A stretch of 29,828 nt of DNA from a virus. Position numbers and translations under genes: made by a program. The stretch is taken from positions 146,564 through 176,391 of IMG/VR virus record IMGVR_UViG_3300044712_002337. One strand, written 5' to 3'. The notes beneath the pieces are model-generated. The model ran no database searches. It was not told the DNA's origin and saw only the letters and a program-made list of their open reading frames with translations. Every line of letters begins with the position of its first letter. Positions within the stretch are counted from its first letter, which is position 1. Shown here piece after piece: positions 13,635 through 21,900 of this stretch.

Positions 13635-14460
13635 GAAGAGCGTGGTGTCGGCCGACATCCTGGACGCGACCGTGCCGGTCGCGGAGCCGGCCGCCCCCGG
13701 GGCGGACCGTCCGGCCGGGTCCGCCCCGGCGGAGCGGGCCCGCACCCCGGCCGACCCCGACTGGACGGAGTGGGTGCTCGACCAGCTGGACCCGGGCGAG
13801 GTGTACGAGACCGAGCCGAAGGCGGACGGGCGGGTCACCCGCCACCCGACGGTGGCCGGCCTGCGGCGGTTCGTCGAGGCCAACTTCGCCGTCCTGGACA
13901 GCGTGCCGGCGGTCGAGACGACGTGGGGGCCGGGACACGCCGTGCCGACGGTGACGGTCACGCACACCCTCCGCGTGCGGCGGACCGGCGAGGCGGAGGT
14001 GAAGACCTTCGGCGGGGCGGCGTGCGTCGGCCCGCACAACCTGAAGGACATCGGCGGGGCGGTGTACCCGGGGGAGACGGCCGACACCCGCGCGCGGGGG
14101 CGGGCGTACAGCAACCTGCTCGGCCTGGCCACCTGCACCAAGGAGGAAATCGCCGCCCAGACGGTGCCCGCCCAGGTGCGGGTGTCGGACACGGTCACCC
14201 CGGCCCAGGTGCTCCAACTTGCAAACCTTTGCAAGACTAATAATTTAAATGTGCGCAAATTTATCAACTGCGGGGAACTGAAGTATTCCCAGCCGACGGA
14301 CATCCCGCGGGCCAAGTTCGAGCGCATGTTCGAGGCACTCAACCGCCTCCAGCAGGCCGCCCACCGGACGGCCATGGGCGAGGACGGGCTGACCGACAAG
14401 GACAAGGAGTTCCTGGCGGCGCACGGGCCGTGGGACCCGGACTGGCGGACGTCGGCCTGA
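13621..14460 (+). CDS. Phage protein of unknown function, possibly ssDNA-annealing/recombination
   Basis: The first 45 residues are Ala/Pro-rich and probably disordered. A folded part then runs from DWTEWVLDQLDPGEVYETEP to the end. Around residues 140-175 it has GGAVYPGETADTRARGRAYSNLLGL. This is reminiscent of the 'AxADTRALGRAL' helix of Rad52/Erf-type annealing proteins and of other phage recombination proteins. The likeness is short, so I give it as a possibility only. It has its own promoter (13554-13581), overlaps the preceding gene by 14 bases, and ends one base before repeat copy 7. The neighbouring zinc-ribbon gene would suit a DNA-metabolism block together with ssb. Confidence 0.75.
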   Translation: MSKARKSVVSADILDATVPVAEPAAPGADRPAGSAPAERARTPADPDWTEWVLDQLDPGEVYETEPKADGRVTRHPTVAGLRRFVEANFAVLDSVPAVETTWGPGHAVPTVTVTHTLRVRRTGEAEVKTFGGAACVGPHNLKDIGGAVYPGETADTRARGRAYSNLLGLATCTKEEIAAQTVPAQVRVSDTVTPAQVLQLANLCKTNNLNVRKFINCGELKYSQPTDIPRAKFERMFEALNRLQQAAHRTAMGEDGLTDKDKEFLAAHGPWDPDWRTSA

Positions 14461-14494
14461 GCGGGGCTCCGCCCCGCATGTCAAAAGGGTAAAA
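14461..14494 (+). repeat. Hairpin + TTAAAAGGG repeat, copy 7
   Basis: The hairpin GCGGGGC/GCCCCGC with loop TCC (14461-14477) begins immediately after the stop codon of the upstream gene. ATGTCAAAAGGGTAAAA (14478-14494) follows directly. Confidence 0.8.
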
Positions 14495-14524
14495 TCAGTC
14501 CACTAACACCGAGCGGAGCGAACA

Positions 14525-14896
14525 GTGAAGGCGACCAAGCGGTACGGCACCATCCTCATCGAGGTCGAGGGGGCCACCCAGAAAGACCTGTTCCGCGAAA
14601 TCGCCCGGGCCGACGAGCTGCTGGGCGAGAGGTGCTGCGGCCAGTGCCAGAGCGAGGACCTGCGGTTCGTCCACCGGGAGAACGACGGGAACGAGTTCTT
14701 CGAGCTCGTCTGCCAGGCGTGCGGGGCGTACCTGTTCTACAGCCAGATCAAGGCCAAGCCGGGCACCCTGTTCCCCAACCGCAAGATTATCGCCAGCGGC
14801 CCGGAGGCGGGCAAGCCGCACGCCAAGAAGGGCGAGTACGACAAGAAGTACCGCGGGTGGACCAAGTACCGCGGCCCGCGGGGGGACGACGAGTGA
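14525..14896 (+). CDS. Phage zinc-ribbon protein
   Basis: The 123-residue protein begins MKATKRYGTILIEVEGATQK and contains C38-x2-C41 and C63-x2-C66, a treble-clef-like zinc ribbon. A basic C-terminal tail follows, with KKGEYDKKYRGWTKY. From memory this is a well-spread phage zinc-ribbon family, often located near single-strand DNA-binding or recombination genes; its exact function is not established. GTG 14525 has GGAG eight bases upstream. The stop overlaps the next GTG (GTGA). The zinc ribbon probably binds DNA or a partner protein, but this is inferred from the fold and tail only. Confidence 0.85.
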   Translation: MKATKRYGTILIEVEGATQKDLFREIARADELLGERCCGQCQSEDLRFVHRENDGNEFFELVCQACGAYLFYSQIKAKPGTLFPNRKIIASGPEAGKPHAKKGEYDKKYRGWTKYRGPRGDDE

Positions 14897-15216
14897 CCGC
14901 CCACCGCATCATGAAGGCCATCCGGGCGGCCAAGGCCCGGGCCGACCGGGCGGCCCCGCCGCCCCCCACCCCGGCCCCGGCCCCGGCCCCGGCCGACCCG
15001 CCGTTCTACCCCACCCCGGAGCCGGCCCCCTGCCCGCACGCGGCCGCCCTGGCGGCGGCCGTCGCCGGGTACCTGCGGGACGACCCGGACGTGGCCCGCC
15101 TCCTCGACCCGGGCGGCGACTGCTACGTGCTCGCCCGCCTGGCCGGCGGGCGGGTGGCGGAGGTCAGCTTCGCCCGCCGTCCGGAACACCTGTCCCCTCC
15201 CCTTCCCCCCGGCTGA
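14893..15216 (+). CDS. Hypothetical Pro/Ala-rich protein, 107 aa
   Basis: The protein starts MTAHRIMKAIRAAKARADRA, then has a Pro/Ala linker of about 25 residues (PPPPTPAPAPAPAPADPP). A small folded part follows, with CPHAAALAAAVAGYLRDDPD and a strand-rich end (GDCYVLARLAGGRVAEVSFA). No family is recognised. GTG 14893 overlaps the previous stop; ATG 14911 is an alternative. The 3' end overlaps, tail to tail, a minus-strand gene by 53 bases, a sign of tight packing where the two transcription directions meet. Confidence 0.6.
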   Translation: MTAHRIMKAIRAAKARADRAAPPPPTPAPAPAPADPPFYPTPEPAPCPHAAALAAAVAGYLRDDPDVARLLDPGGDCYVLARLAGGRVAEVSFARRPEHLSPPLPPG

Positions 15217-15397
15217 GCGCCCCGGCCAGCCGGTTCAGCCGGTCCAGCACCCACCCCGGGTCGGGCACCACGTCCGCCTCGGGGGTGCGGAGGAACGCCT
15301 CCACCAGGGCGTTCGGGTCCGCCTCCACCACCACCCGGTCCACGACCGCCCGGGCCAGGGCCACCTTGTAGGCCACCAGTTTTCCGCTCGCCGGCAT
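15164..15397 (-). CDS. Hypothetical protein, 77 aa
   Basis: A small, mostly helical protein with MPASGKLVAYKVALARAVVD at the start, and ALVEAFLRTPEADVVPDPGW with VLDRLNRLAGALS at the end. The 'PDPGWVLDRLNRLAG' part loosely resembles the end of another small gene here (23523-23735, 'FADHRWVLGQVSRRAAG'). That suggests two members of one tiny family, although the match is short. ATG 15397 is preceded by GAGGAA. It is convergent with, and overlaps by 53 bases, the plus-strand gene before it. No membrane segment or motif is seen. Confidence 0.65.
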   Translation of the reverse strand: MPASGKLVAYKVALARAVVDRVVVEADPNALVEAFLRTPEADVVPDPGWVLDRLNRLAGALSRGEGEGTGVPDGGRS

Positions 15398-15512
15398 TTC
15401 CTCGCCCCTTGGAACGATAATTACGGTAGGCGGTCGGCCTTGGCGCCGCCGCCGGGTTCGGGGTAGTTACCGGCCGGGGCCGGCAGTCCCGCCGCCCCGC
15501 CCGGAGTCTCGC

Positions 15513-15767
15513 ATGCGTCAGCCGCAGCAGTCGGCCGCCCGCGTCCTGTCCTTCGCCGCCGCCGCGTTCCTCGCCGCGGCCGCCGCCGCCCTGGCCGCCG
15601 GCCCGGCCGGCCCCGCCCGCGCCGCCCCCCGCGGCTGCCTGTGGGAGTGGCTCGGGCCGGGCACCGGGTGGGTGAAAATCGAGGACGGGTGCGGCGGGGA
15701 CTGCCCCGAGCCTAACGTCCTCGGCTCCCAACTGGGAGAGCAGGCCCGGACCGGGTGCGGCCGCTAG
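15513..15767 (+). CDS. Small secreted Cys/Trp protein, 84 aa
   Basis: The protein has a signal peptide: a basic start, a long Ala-rich hydrophobic stretch (about residues 12-30) and a likely cleavage after an Ala-x-Ala near 38. The mature part is short with CLWEWLGPGTGWVKIEDGCG, then CPEPNVLGSQLGEQARTGCG. Four or so Cys probably form disulfides outside the cytoplasm. From memory, small proteins with 'CxW.W....W....D.C...C..P' are common in planctomycete genomes; this is the main hint to the host. ATG 15513 has GGAG upstream. The 3' end overlaps the convergent TPR-like gene by 56 bases. Confidence 0.65.
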   Translation: MRQPQQSAARVLSFAAAAFLAAAAAALAAGPAGPARAAPRGCLWEWLGPGTGWVKIEDGCGGDCPEPNVLGSQLGEQARTGCGR

Positions 15768-16365
15768 GCGGGCCGTGCTCCAGGGCGAGCACGGCGTACC
15801 GCTCGCCCGCCGCCGCCGCCCTCCGGTACCACCCCACCGCCGCCGCCTCGTCCCCCCGCATCCGCCACATCTCCCCCCGCAGGTGCCACCCGCGGGGGGT
15901 GTCCAGCTCGGCGTCCAGCACCGCCTCGGCCTCGGCGAACCGGTGGTCCTGGAGCAGGGCCAGTGCCCGCTGCTCGGCCGCCCGGTCGTCCGGCCGCACG
16001 CTCGCCCCGGCGTCCGCCCGCCGCACCGGCCACAGGGCCCACAGGGCCGCCCCCGTCGCCAGCGCCACCGCCAGCGTGCCGCCGGCCGCCAGCGGGTGCT
16101 GCCGCAGCGGGAAGCTCAACAGCGCCAGGAACTTCCGCAACCCGGCCAGCCCGGCCGCCGTCTCCCGGCAGGCCACCACCGCCTCGTTCGCCGCCCGCCG
16201 CGCCGCCGGCACGTCCGGCGGGTCCTGGGCCAGCGCCCGGGCCGCCTCGCCGACCGCCCGGTCGGCCCGCTCCACCCCCACCTCGGCCATCTCCAGGAAC
16301 ACGGCGGCCCAGCCCGGGGCGGTGTCGGGCAGCGGGGTCGGCGGGGGCGGGTCCGACTGGCTCAC
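15712..16365 (-). CDS. Single-pass membrane protein with short TPR-like part
   Basis: Residues 1-95 are soluble and helical, beginning MSQSDPPPPTPLPDTAPGWA. One membrane segment (AAGGTLAVALATGAALWALW, about residues 97-116) is followed by a basic VRRADAG. The C-terminal part contains RALALLQDHRFAEAEAVLDA and GWHLRGEMWRMRGDEAAAVGWYRRAA, two helix pairs in the style of tetratricopeptide repeats. TPRs usually mediate protein contacts; here the partner is unknown. GTG 16365 is the assumed start and has only a weak ribosome-binding site. The gene faces the secreted-protein gene tail to tail and lies downstream of the winged-helix gene. Confidence 0.7.
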   Translation of the reverse strand: MSQSDPPPPTPLPDTAPGWAAVFLEMAEVGVERADRAVGEAARALAQDPPDVPAARRAANEAVVACRETAAGLAGLRKFLALLSFPLRQHPLAAGGTLAVALATGAALWALWPVRRADAGASVRPDDRAAEQRALALLQDHRFAEAEAVLDAELDTPRGWHLRGEMWRMRGDEAAAVGWYRRAAAAGERYAVLALEHGPPSGRTRSGPALPVGSRGR

Positions 16366-16442
16366 GGGGGCACTCGGGTAAGGGGATACTATCGCACGCC
16401 GGTACGTCGCCCTGTCCGAAACCGGACCGGGCGGCGGAACTG

Positions 16443-16808
16443 CTAACTAGGATAGGGGGTTGCGAGCGAAAAAAAGCCGTCGCCGTCGCGGATTATCTGA
16501 CCCGCCCTGGACAGACCGGCCAGGGCCTCGCGGAAGCTGCCGCTGTACCCCGAGTACCCGGCCGCCCGGGCCAGCTGGCGGCCGGTGAGCGGGCGGGGGC
16601 TGGCCGCCAGGGTGAGGAGGGCCGCCTCCCCGGGGGCGGTCCGGGCCCAGTCCTTCTCGGCCGGGGGCGGGGCGGCGTCGGCCACCACCGCGCCGTCGGC
16701 GGCGTAGCACACCACCCGGGCGAGCGGGGTGCCGCCCCAGGTGAGCCCGCGGGCGAGGAGGGCGCGGAGGTCGGCCGGGACCGGTGGGGGCTTGGGTCGT
16801 TGGCTCAA
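16443..16808 (-). CDS. Winged-helix-like DNA-binding protein
   Basis: The C-terminal 50 residues, EAALLTLAASPRPLTGRQLA and onward to GDGFFSLA, form a winged-helix pattern. There is a helix, a recognition helix in GYSGYSGSFREALAGLSRAG and a wing IIRDGDGFF. From memory the same pattern ends many phage and bacterial regulators of unknown target. The N-terminal 60 residues are Pro-rich and not recognised. The start appears to be TTG 16808, without a good ribosome-binding site. A possible but weak -10 (TACATT on the minus strand, 16849-16844) lies upstream. It follows the radical SAM gene by about 80 bases and may be cotranscribed with it. Confidence 0.72.
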   Translation of the reverse strand: MSQRPKPPPVPADLRALLARGLTWGGTPLARVVCYAADGAVVADAAPPPAEKDWARTAPGEAALLTLAASPRPLTGRQLARAAGYSGYSGSFREALAGLSRAGQIIRDGDGFFSLATPYPS

Positions 16809-16889
16809 CGGAGAGGTCTCGGCGGCGGGCGGGCGGGCCCCTTAATGTATGAGCAAAGGGGAAAAACTTGTCCGGTGGGTGGGAATTTT

Positions 16890-17819
16890 TTAAGCCCCGT
16901 TCTCCAGGTAGTCCGTCACCCGGGCGAGCGGCGGGCCGAGGTCGGCCGGGGCGGCCACCGCCCGCACCTCCCCCTTCCGCTTCAGCCGGGCCACCCCCAG
17001 GTGGGTGAGGCTCACCTGCTCCGGCCCGGTGCCGGTGACCGCCAGCTCGCCCCGCCCCTTGAGCGGGACGCCGCACTCGTGGCAGTGCTTCCGCACCTGG
17101 GCGGCGAAGTCGGCCATCGGCCGCCGCCACCACCCCGGCTCGGCCGGGACGCCGGTGTCCGGGTAGCCCGGGTCGTACTGGTGGAGCATGCTCTGGGCCC
17201 CGGCCAGCTCGCAGAACCAGGCCCGCAGCCCGCCGCGGAACACCCCCACCAGCGCCGACCAGCGGCGGTTCAGGTCGCACCGCGCGATCATCCCCCACCG
17301 GGTGGCCTCGTCCGGCACCACGTCCCGCAGGGCCACGAAGCACGGGGCGTGCCGCGAGTCCCGGTCCAGGCCGAACGGGCGGGCCTCCGGCCAGTCCCGC
17401 CGGAACTCGTCGAACGCCTCCCACGACAGGTGGACGTTCAGGTTGCTCACGTCCGGGTTGAACGTCTCCCGCATCAGCTTCCCGTGCCCGCGGGGGTGGT
17501 TGCACCACAGCCCCCGCTGCTCGAACGGGAAGTGGGCCCGGAGGATTTCGCACAGGACGGGGAACTGGGGGTGGAGGCTGGGGTTGCCCCCGAAGCAACC
17601 TATAACACCTGGATAACCTTTCAACGAACGGCAGGCGGCCTCGAACTGGTCGGGGGTCATGACGTTCGGCTTGCCCGCCAGGTTCGACCCCTGGGTGCAG
17701 TGCCGGCAGGCGTTGTCGCACGCCCGGGTGACGTGAATCTGAATCGTCCCGTCCCGCCACGTGCCCGGGCGGGGGGTGCCGGGGGCGGTCAGCCGGGCCA
17801 GCGCCTGGTCTTCCGTCAT
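16890..17819 (-). CDS. Radical SAM protein with probable auxiliary Cys cluster
   Basis: Radical SAM enzymes use a 4Fe-4S cluster to cut S-adenosylmethionine and start radical chemistry. The 309-residue protein has CxxxCxxC at C34/C38/C41 (TRACDNACRHCTQ) and GGNPSLHP at 77-84, a variant of the SAM-binding GGE/GGEP motif. C-terminal cysteines at C181, C203, C246 and C249 (WFCELAG, HCHECG) look like ligands of a second cluster, as in SPASM-type enzymes. The substrate is unknown; modification of a peptide or a sugar is possible. The ATG at 17819 overlaps the stop of the GT8-like gene (ATGA), coupling the two. Confidence 0.85.
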   Translation of the reverse strand: MTEDQALARLTAPGTPRPGTWRDGTIQIHVTRACDNACRHCTQGSNLAGKPNVMTPDQFEAACRSLKGYPGVIGCFGGNPSLHPQFPVLCEILRAHFPFEQRGLWCNHPRGHGKLMRETFNPDVSNLNVHLSWEAFDEFRRDWPEARPFGLDRDSRHAPCFVALRDVVPDEATRWGMIARCDLNRRWSALVGVFRGGLRAWFCELAGAQSMLHQYDPGYPDTGVPAEPGWWRRPMADFAAQVRKHCHECGVPLKGRGELAVTGTGPEQVSLTHLGVARLKRKGEVRAVAAPADLGPPLARVTDYLENGA

Positions 17820-18985
17820 GTCCGCTCCTCCATCGCGGTGAGCAGCCGCAGGAGGGCCGACCGCCAGCCGTGCGCGTCGGTCGCCCACGGCTGCACCAGG
17901 TTCACCTGCGACACCCCGGCCAGGTGGACGAACTGCGGGTCCACCGCCGCCGCCCGGGCCCAGGTGCGGTCCGCCCACCACTGGTAGTTGTATTTCTCTT
18001 CCAACAGTTTAATCTCGTAGTTGTTCCGCTCGATGTTCCACTGGACGACGCACTGCTCGGCCACGTGGTGGGGCTTGCCCGTGGCCGGGTCGACCAGGAA
18101 GGCCCCGGCCGGCGGCCGCCACACGTCCGGGGTGCCCCGGTCCCACACCACCACCCCGCTGTTCAGCACCCGGGTCGGGTCCGGGGAGCCGGTCTGGCGG
18201 AGCACGTGGAACAGGTACCCGGGGTCGTCCACCAGCGGGCGGTCGTCGTGGATGCCGACGCTCCCTTCGGGCACGAGCCGGAACAGGTCGGGGGCGGACC
18301 GGCGGACCACCACGTCGGCGTCGACGAACAGGCAGCGGGCCCACAGCTCGGTCAGCTGGTGCAGGCGGAACTTGTCCCCCAGCGGGTACCCCGGGGCCCG
18401 CGGGGCGTCCCCGGTGAGGGCGACGAAGTCGGCCCCCACCCGCCCGGCGTACGCCCGCAGCAGGGGCTCGGTGACGGCCAGCATGTCCCGCCCGGCCGGG
18501 CCGACGGCGACGGTCGCCACCACCCGGTCCGAGCGGGGGGCGGGCAGGTCGGGGTCGGCGTAGTCGTAGGGCGGGGGCTCCGCCCCCGCGGCCCCCGGGG
18601 GGTGAGGGCGTTCCCCTTTTAAAATTGGGGGCTCCGCCCCCAAAGCCCCCTCGGCCGGGGCGACCTGGTACCCCGAACACGCCGGCCCGCACGCCGGCGC
18701 CTTCGGGCCGGACCCGCAGGAGCGGCAGGTGGTGACGACCGGGAGCGATTTGCCCAGGGTCGGGTGCCCGCAGGCGAAATGGGCGTCCGCCCGCAGCGGG
18801 TTGAACCCCGCCCCGGCGACGACCCCGGCCGGGAGCGGGTCCTCCCCCCGGAACCGGCACGTCGCGTCGGCGGGCCGCGGGGCGGCGGGGACCGCCGCCG
18901 GTTTCGCCCGCACCGGCACGCCGGCCAGGCACCACTTGCAGTTTTCCGGCTTGACCCCGGGCGCGCATCGGTGGGAGCGGCTCAT
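17816..18985 (-). CDS. GT8-like glycosyltransferase with Cys-rich N-terminus
   Basis: The C-terminal 240 residues have the GT-A pattern of GT8-type enzymes: GDKFRLHQLTELWARCLFVD followed by ADVVV gives DAD at 222-224, the metal-binding DxD. VLNSGVVVWDRG then follows, a usual mark of this family, with later acidic and His residues. The first 105 residues hold about ten Cys (CKWC, C43, CGHP, CRSCG, CGPAC), probably one or two zinc-binding units. Residues about 111-142 are coded by a composite copy of the repeat (ILKGERPHPPGAAGAEPPP), an inserted linker. ATG 18985 overlaps the stop of the tail-hub-like gene (ATGA). The acceptor is unknown. Confidence 0.85.
   Translation of the reverse strand: MSRSHRCAPGVKPENCKWCLAGVPVRAKPAAVPAAPRPADATCRFRGEDPLPAGVVAGAGFNPLRADAHFACGHPTLGKSLPVVTTCRSCGSGPKAPACGPACSGYQVAPAEGALGAEPPILKGERPHPPGAAGAEPPPYDYADPDLPAPRSDRVVATVAVGPAGRDMLAVTEPLLRAYAGRVGADFVALTGDAPRAPGYPLGDKFRLHQLTELWARCLFVDADVVVRRSAPDLFRLVPEGSVGIHDDRPLVDDPGYLFHVLRQTGSPDPTRVLNSGVVVWDRGTPDVWRPPAGAFLVDPATGKPHHVAEQCVVQWNIERNNYEIKLLEEKYNYQWWADRTWARAAAVDPQFVHLAGVSQVNLVQPWATDAHGWRSALLRLLTAMEERT
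18571..18643 (-). repeat. Composite hairpin + TTAAAAGGG repeat, copy 8 (inside the GT8-like gene)
   Basis: On the minus strand: hairpin TTGGGGGC/GCCCCCAA (18643-18625), core AATTTTAAAAGGGGAA (18626-18611), then a second perfect hairpin, GCGGGGGC/GCCCCCGC (18589-18571). The whole unit is read in frame and codes an approximately 30-residue linker. Confidence 0.8.
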
Positions 18986-21900
18986 ACGGATTCCAGGTCG
19001 ACCGTGAATACCATCCCCCCGCCGGTAACGGTGCCGCGGTTCAGACCGAGCCGCGGGACGAAGTCGCCGCCACCGGGCAGGAGGGTGTACAGCCCGCCCC
19101 CGCCGGCCACCCAGTCGGCGGCCAGCCCGGAAACGGTGAACGTGCCGGAAAACTGCACAGCAAAGAACACCTCGCCGTTCAACCCGTTGCAGTTCAGTTC
19201 CATCCGAAACGGTGGGGTCGACGGGAAAAAGTAGTTGTCGAACGGCGCCGACGGCGATTCCCGGTAGATGCCCACGGTCCCCACTGACCCCGGCGCGGTG
19301 GTGACCAGGTACGCCAGATACGAGACCGTGGACGGGGTCGGCGAAGAGTAGTTGAGCGTGACCCGGACGACGGCCGGGGCGGTCGTGGTGTTGCCCTCGC
19401 ACACGTACTCAACGGTCTCCGCCCCGCAGATTGCCACCGCCTCCCCCTCGGTCCGGTACGGCCCGCTCCCCGCCGGCGGGGTGTCGCCCGCGCCCACCTC
19501 CAGAATCGCCCCGTCCGCGCACCACCAGTCGGGCAGGCAGCACGAGTCGTTCGCCACGGTGACGCAGTCGAACGACCCGTCCGGCCGGCGGACGCGGAGC
19601 TTCAGGCTCACCCCGGTGACCACCGGGATGGTGCCCTCGTACGTGCTGATGCCGGTGCTGCCCACGCTCAGGCACACGTCCTCGATGCACCCGCCCGAGT
19701 ACCGCGGGTTGGCCCCGCACCCGCCCCCCGCGGCCGCGGCCAGCGTCTCCAGCCGCCCGGCGTTGGCCACGTACCCGGCGAGCACCGCCCCGCCGGACGG
19801 GATGGCCTCGCCGCCGGCGTTGTGCACCGGCAGCTGCCAGGCGGCCTCGCCGCCGACGCGGAACAGGCCCGAGCCGCCGGCCGGGATTTCCCCGGCGGCC
19901 GTGCCGCGGTACAGGTCGTGCACCGTCCACAGCCCCCGGGCCTCGTCCCACAGGGGGTCCAGGAACCCGGTCTTCCAGGCGTCGCTGCGGCGGCGGTGGT
20001 TGGGCTGGTAGGCGGTCGGGGACGAGCCGGTGGGGTACGCCCGCCCGTCCAGGCCGGGCCCCCACCCCTGGAGGGCCAGCGGCCCCCGCAGGGCGACCGA
20101 GCGGATTCCCGTCGGGCTCGGGTTCCGGGCGCGGGCGTTGTACCCGGTGTACGCCGGCCCCCAGGACAGGCCGTCGACGTCGTGGGGGCCGCCGAACGGG
20201 TTGAGCGCGGCCGCCGTCACGGCGGCCGCGTTACCCGCCCCGAGGGCGGCGGCCTCCTTCAGCCGCAGGGGGGACAGGTACTCGCCCGCCGGGCCGCCGG
20301 CGGGGCCGGTCACCTCGTACGGGCGGATGAGGGCGGTGAGGGTGTTCAGGGCGGTGTTGCGGTAGTCCGGGTCGGAGTCCGCCCCGACCAGCACCAGCGC
20401 CTCCTCCTGGGTGGCGAGCGAGGCGAGCACCCGCACGTCCGGCCCGTCGGCCACCGCCTTGGCCAGCACCGCCTCGTGCGGCGACTCCCGCAGCTTGGCC
20501 TTGCTCACCAGCCGGCGGAACGCCCGGGTGCGGCGGGCGGCGGCCAGCCCGTCGGCCAGCAGGGCCCCCTTGGCGGCCGCCTGGTTGGCCCGCCGGCGGA
20601 GCTCCGCCCCGGCCTCCCCCAGCCGCCGCGCCTGGTCCACCAGCTGCCCCCCGTACCCGCCCTTGAGCGGGGTCTGGGGGGTGAACGACTGGAACCGGTA
20701 GGTGGTGCGGAACCCGTCCACCCCGAACGAGCAGGCGAGGCCGGTGAGGGCGTTCCCGCCGACCCCCAGGGTGTGCCCGAGGGAGAACAGGGGGAGGCCG
20801 GCCACCGTCACCTCGGCCGCGTCCTGGCGGGTCTGGCCGGACACCCCCAGCTGCACCTGCCCGGCGGCCGCCGCGTTCATCGCCGCCACCGACCCGAACG
20901 CCCACGGGGTGAGCGACGGGTCGCGGCGGTACACCACCTTCCCCGGCACCCCGGCGGCCGACCAGGGGCCGTACACCGACCGGTTGTCCTGCAGCGGCAC
21001 CCCGGCGGCGGTCGGGGCGAGGGCCGGCGGGTGGAGGGCGATGGGCACGTTCCCCCCGGCCCCGTTCTTCCGCAGCTGGGCGGACTCGCCGGTCAGCTCC
21101 CGCGTGCCCGCCCCGCCGTCCGGCGACTCCCGCCGGAACACCGGCTCGGGGAGCACCACCACGGCCGCCGGCACGCCCCCGACGAACCGCAGCCGGGGGA
21201 GCACGTCCGCCCGGGTGTACAGGGCGCCGGACGCCACGGCCGAGTGGGCCGGGTCGAACCCGGTGGCGTCGGCCCGGGCGGCGTCGGGCACGTAGGCGAA
21301 CGGCAGCAGGCGGCCGTCGGCGGCGGTGAACTTGTTCTCCTCCAGCGGGCCCAGGCCGATGGCCGCCACCCCGTCCCCCAGCCACCCGGCGTCGGTCGGC
21401 TCGTGCGAGTAGGTCGGCTCGGCGTCCCCGGCCTGGTACTGCTTGGCGTCCACCGCCGGCAGCCGGGCCAGGTACTTCCGCCCGTAGAACTCCTCGGCGT
21501 ACTTGTGCACGAACCGGTACACCCGCCGGCCGGCCGCGTCCAGGTCCTCGTCCACCGCCGCCAGCAGGGCGGCCCGGCCCTCGTTCAGGGCGTCCGTCTT
21601 GACCGCCGCCCCGGCCGCCTCCTTGAACAGCGGGAACACCACCCCGGCCAGGGCCGGCTTGTACTTGTGCACGTACGCCTGCCACTCGTACTCGCCGGCC
21701 AGGGCGGCCCGCATCTCCAGCGTGTTGCTGGCGTAGGCGACCGCCCCCAGGGCGTCCCCCAGCTCGGCCGCCGGCAGGGTGAACGCGTCGCACGGGTCGT
21801 CCGGGAAGTCGGGGTGGGCGAACGGCACGCCGACCACCGGGGCCCCGCCCCAGTCGTCCCCCCAGTACGACGCCAGCTCGGTGCTCACCCACACCGTCTT

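Noticed and set aside
15963-17987. Plus-strand open frame of 674 codons across the winged-helix and radical SAM genes
   Set aside because: It crosses several well-supported minus-strand genes and has shadow composition (Pro/Arg/Gly).
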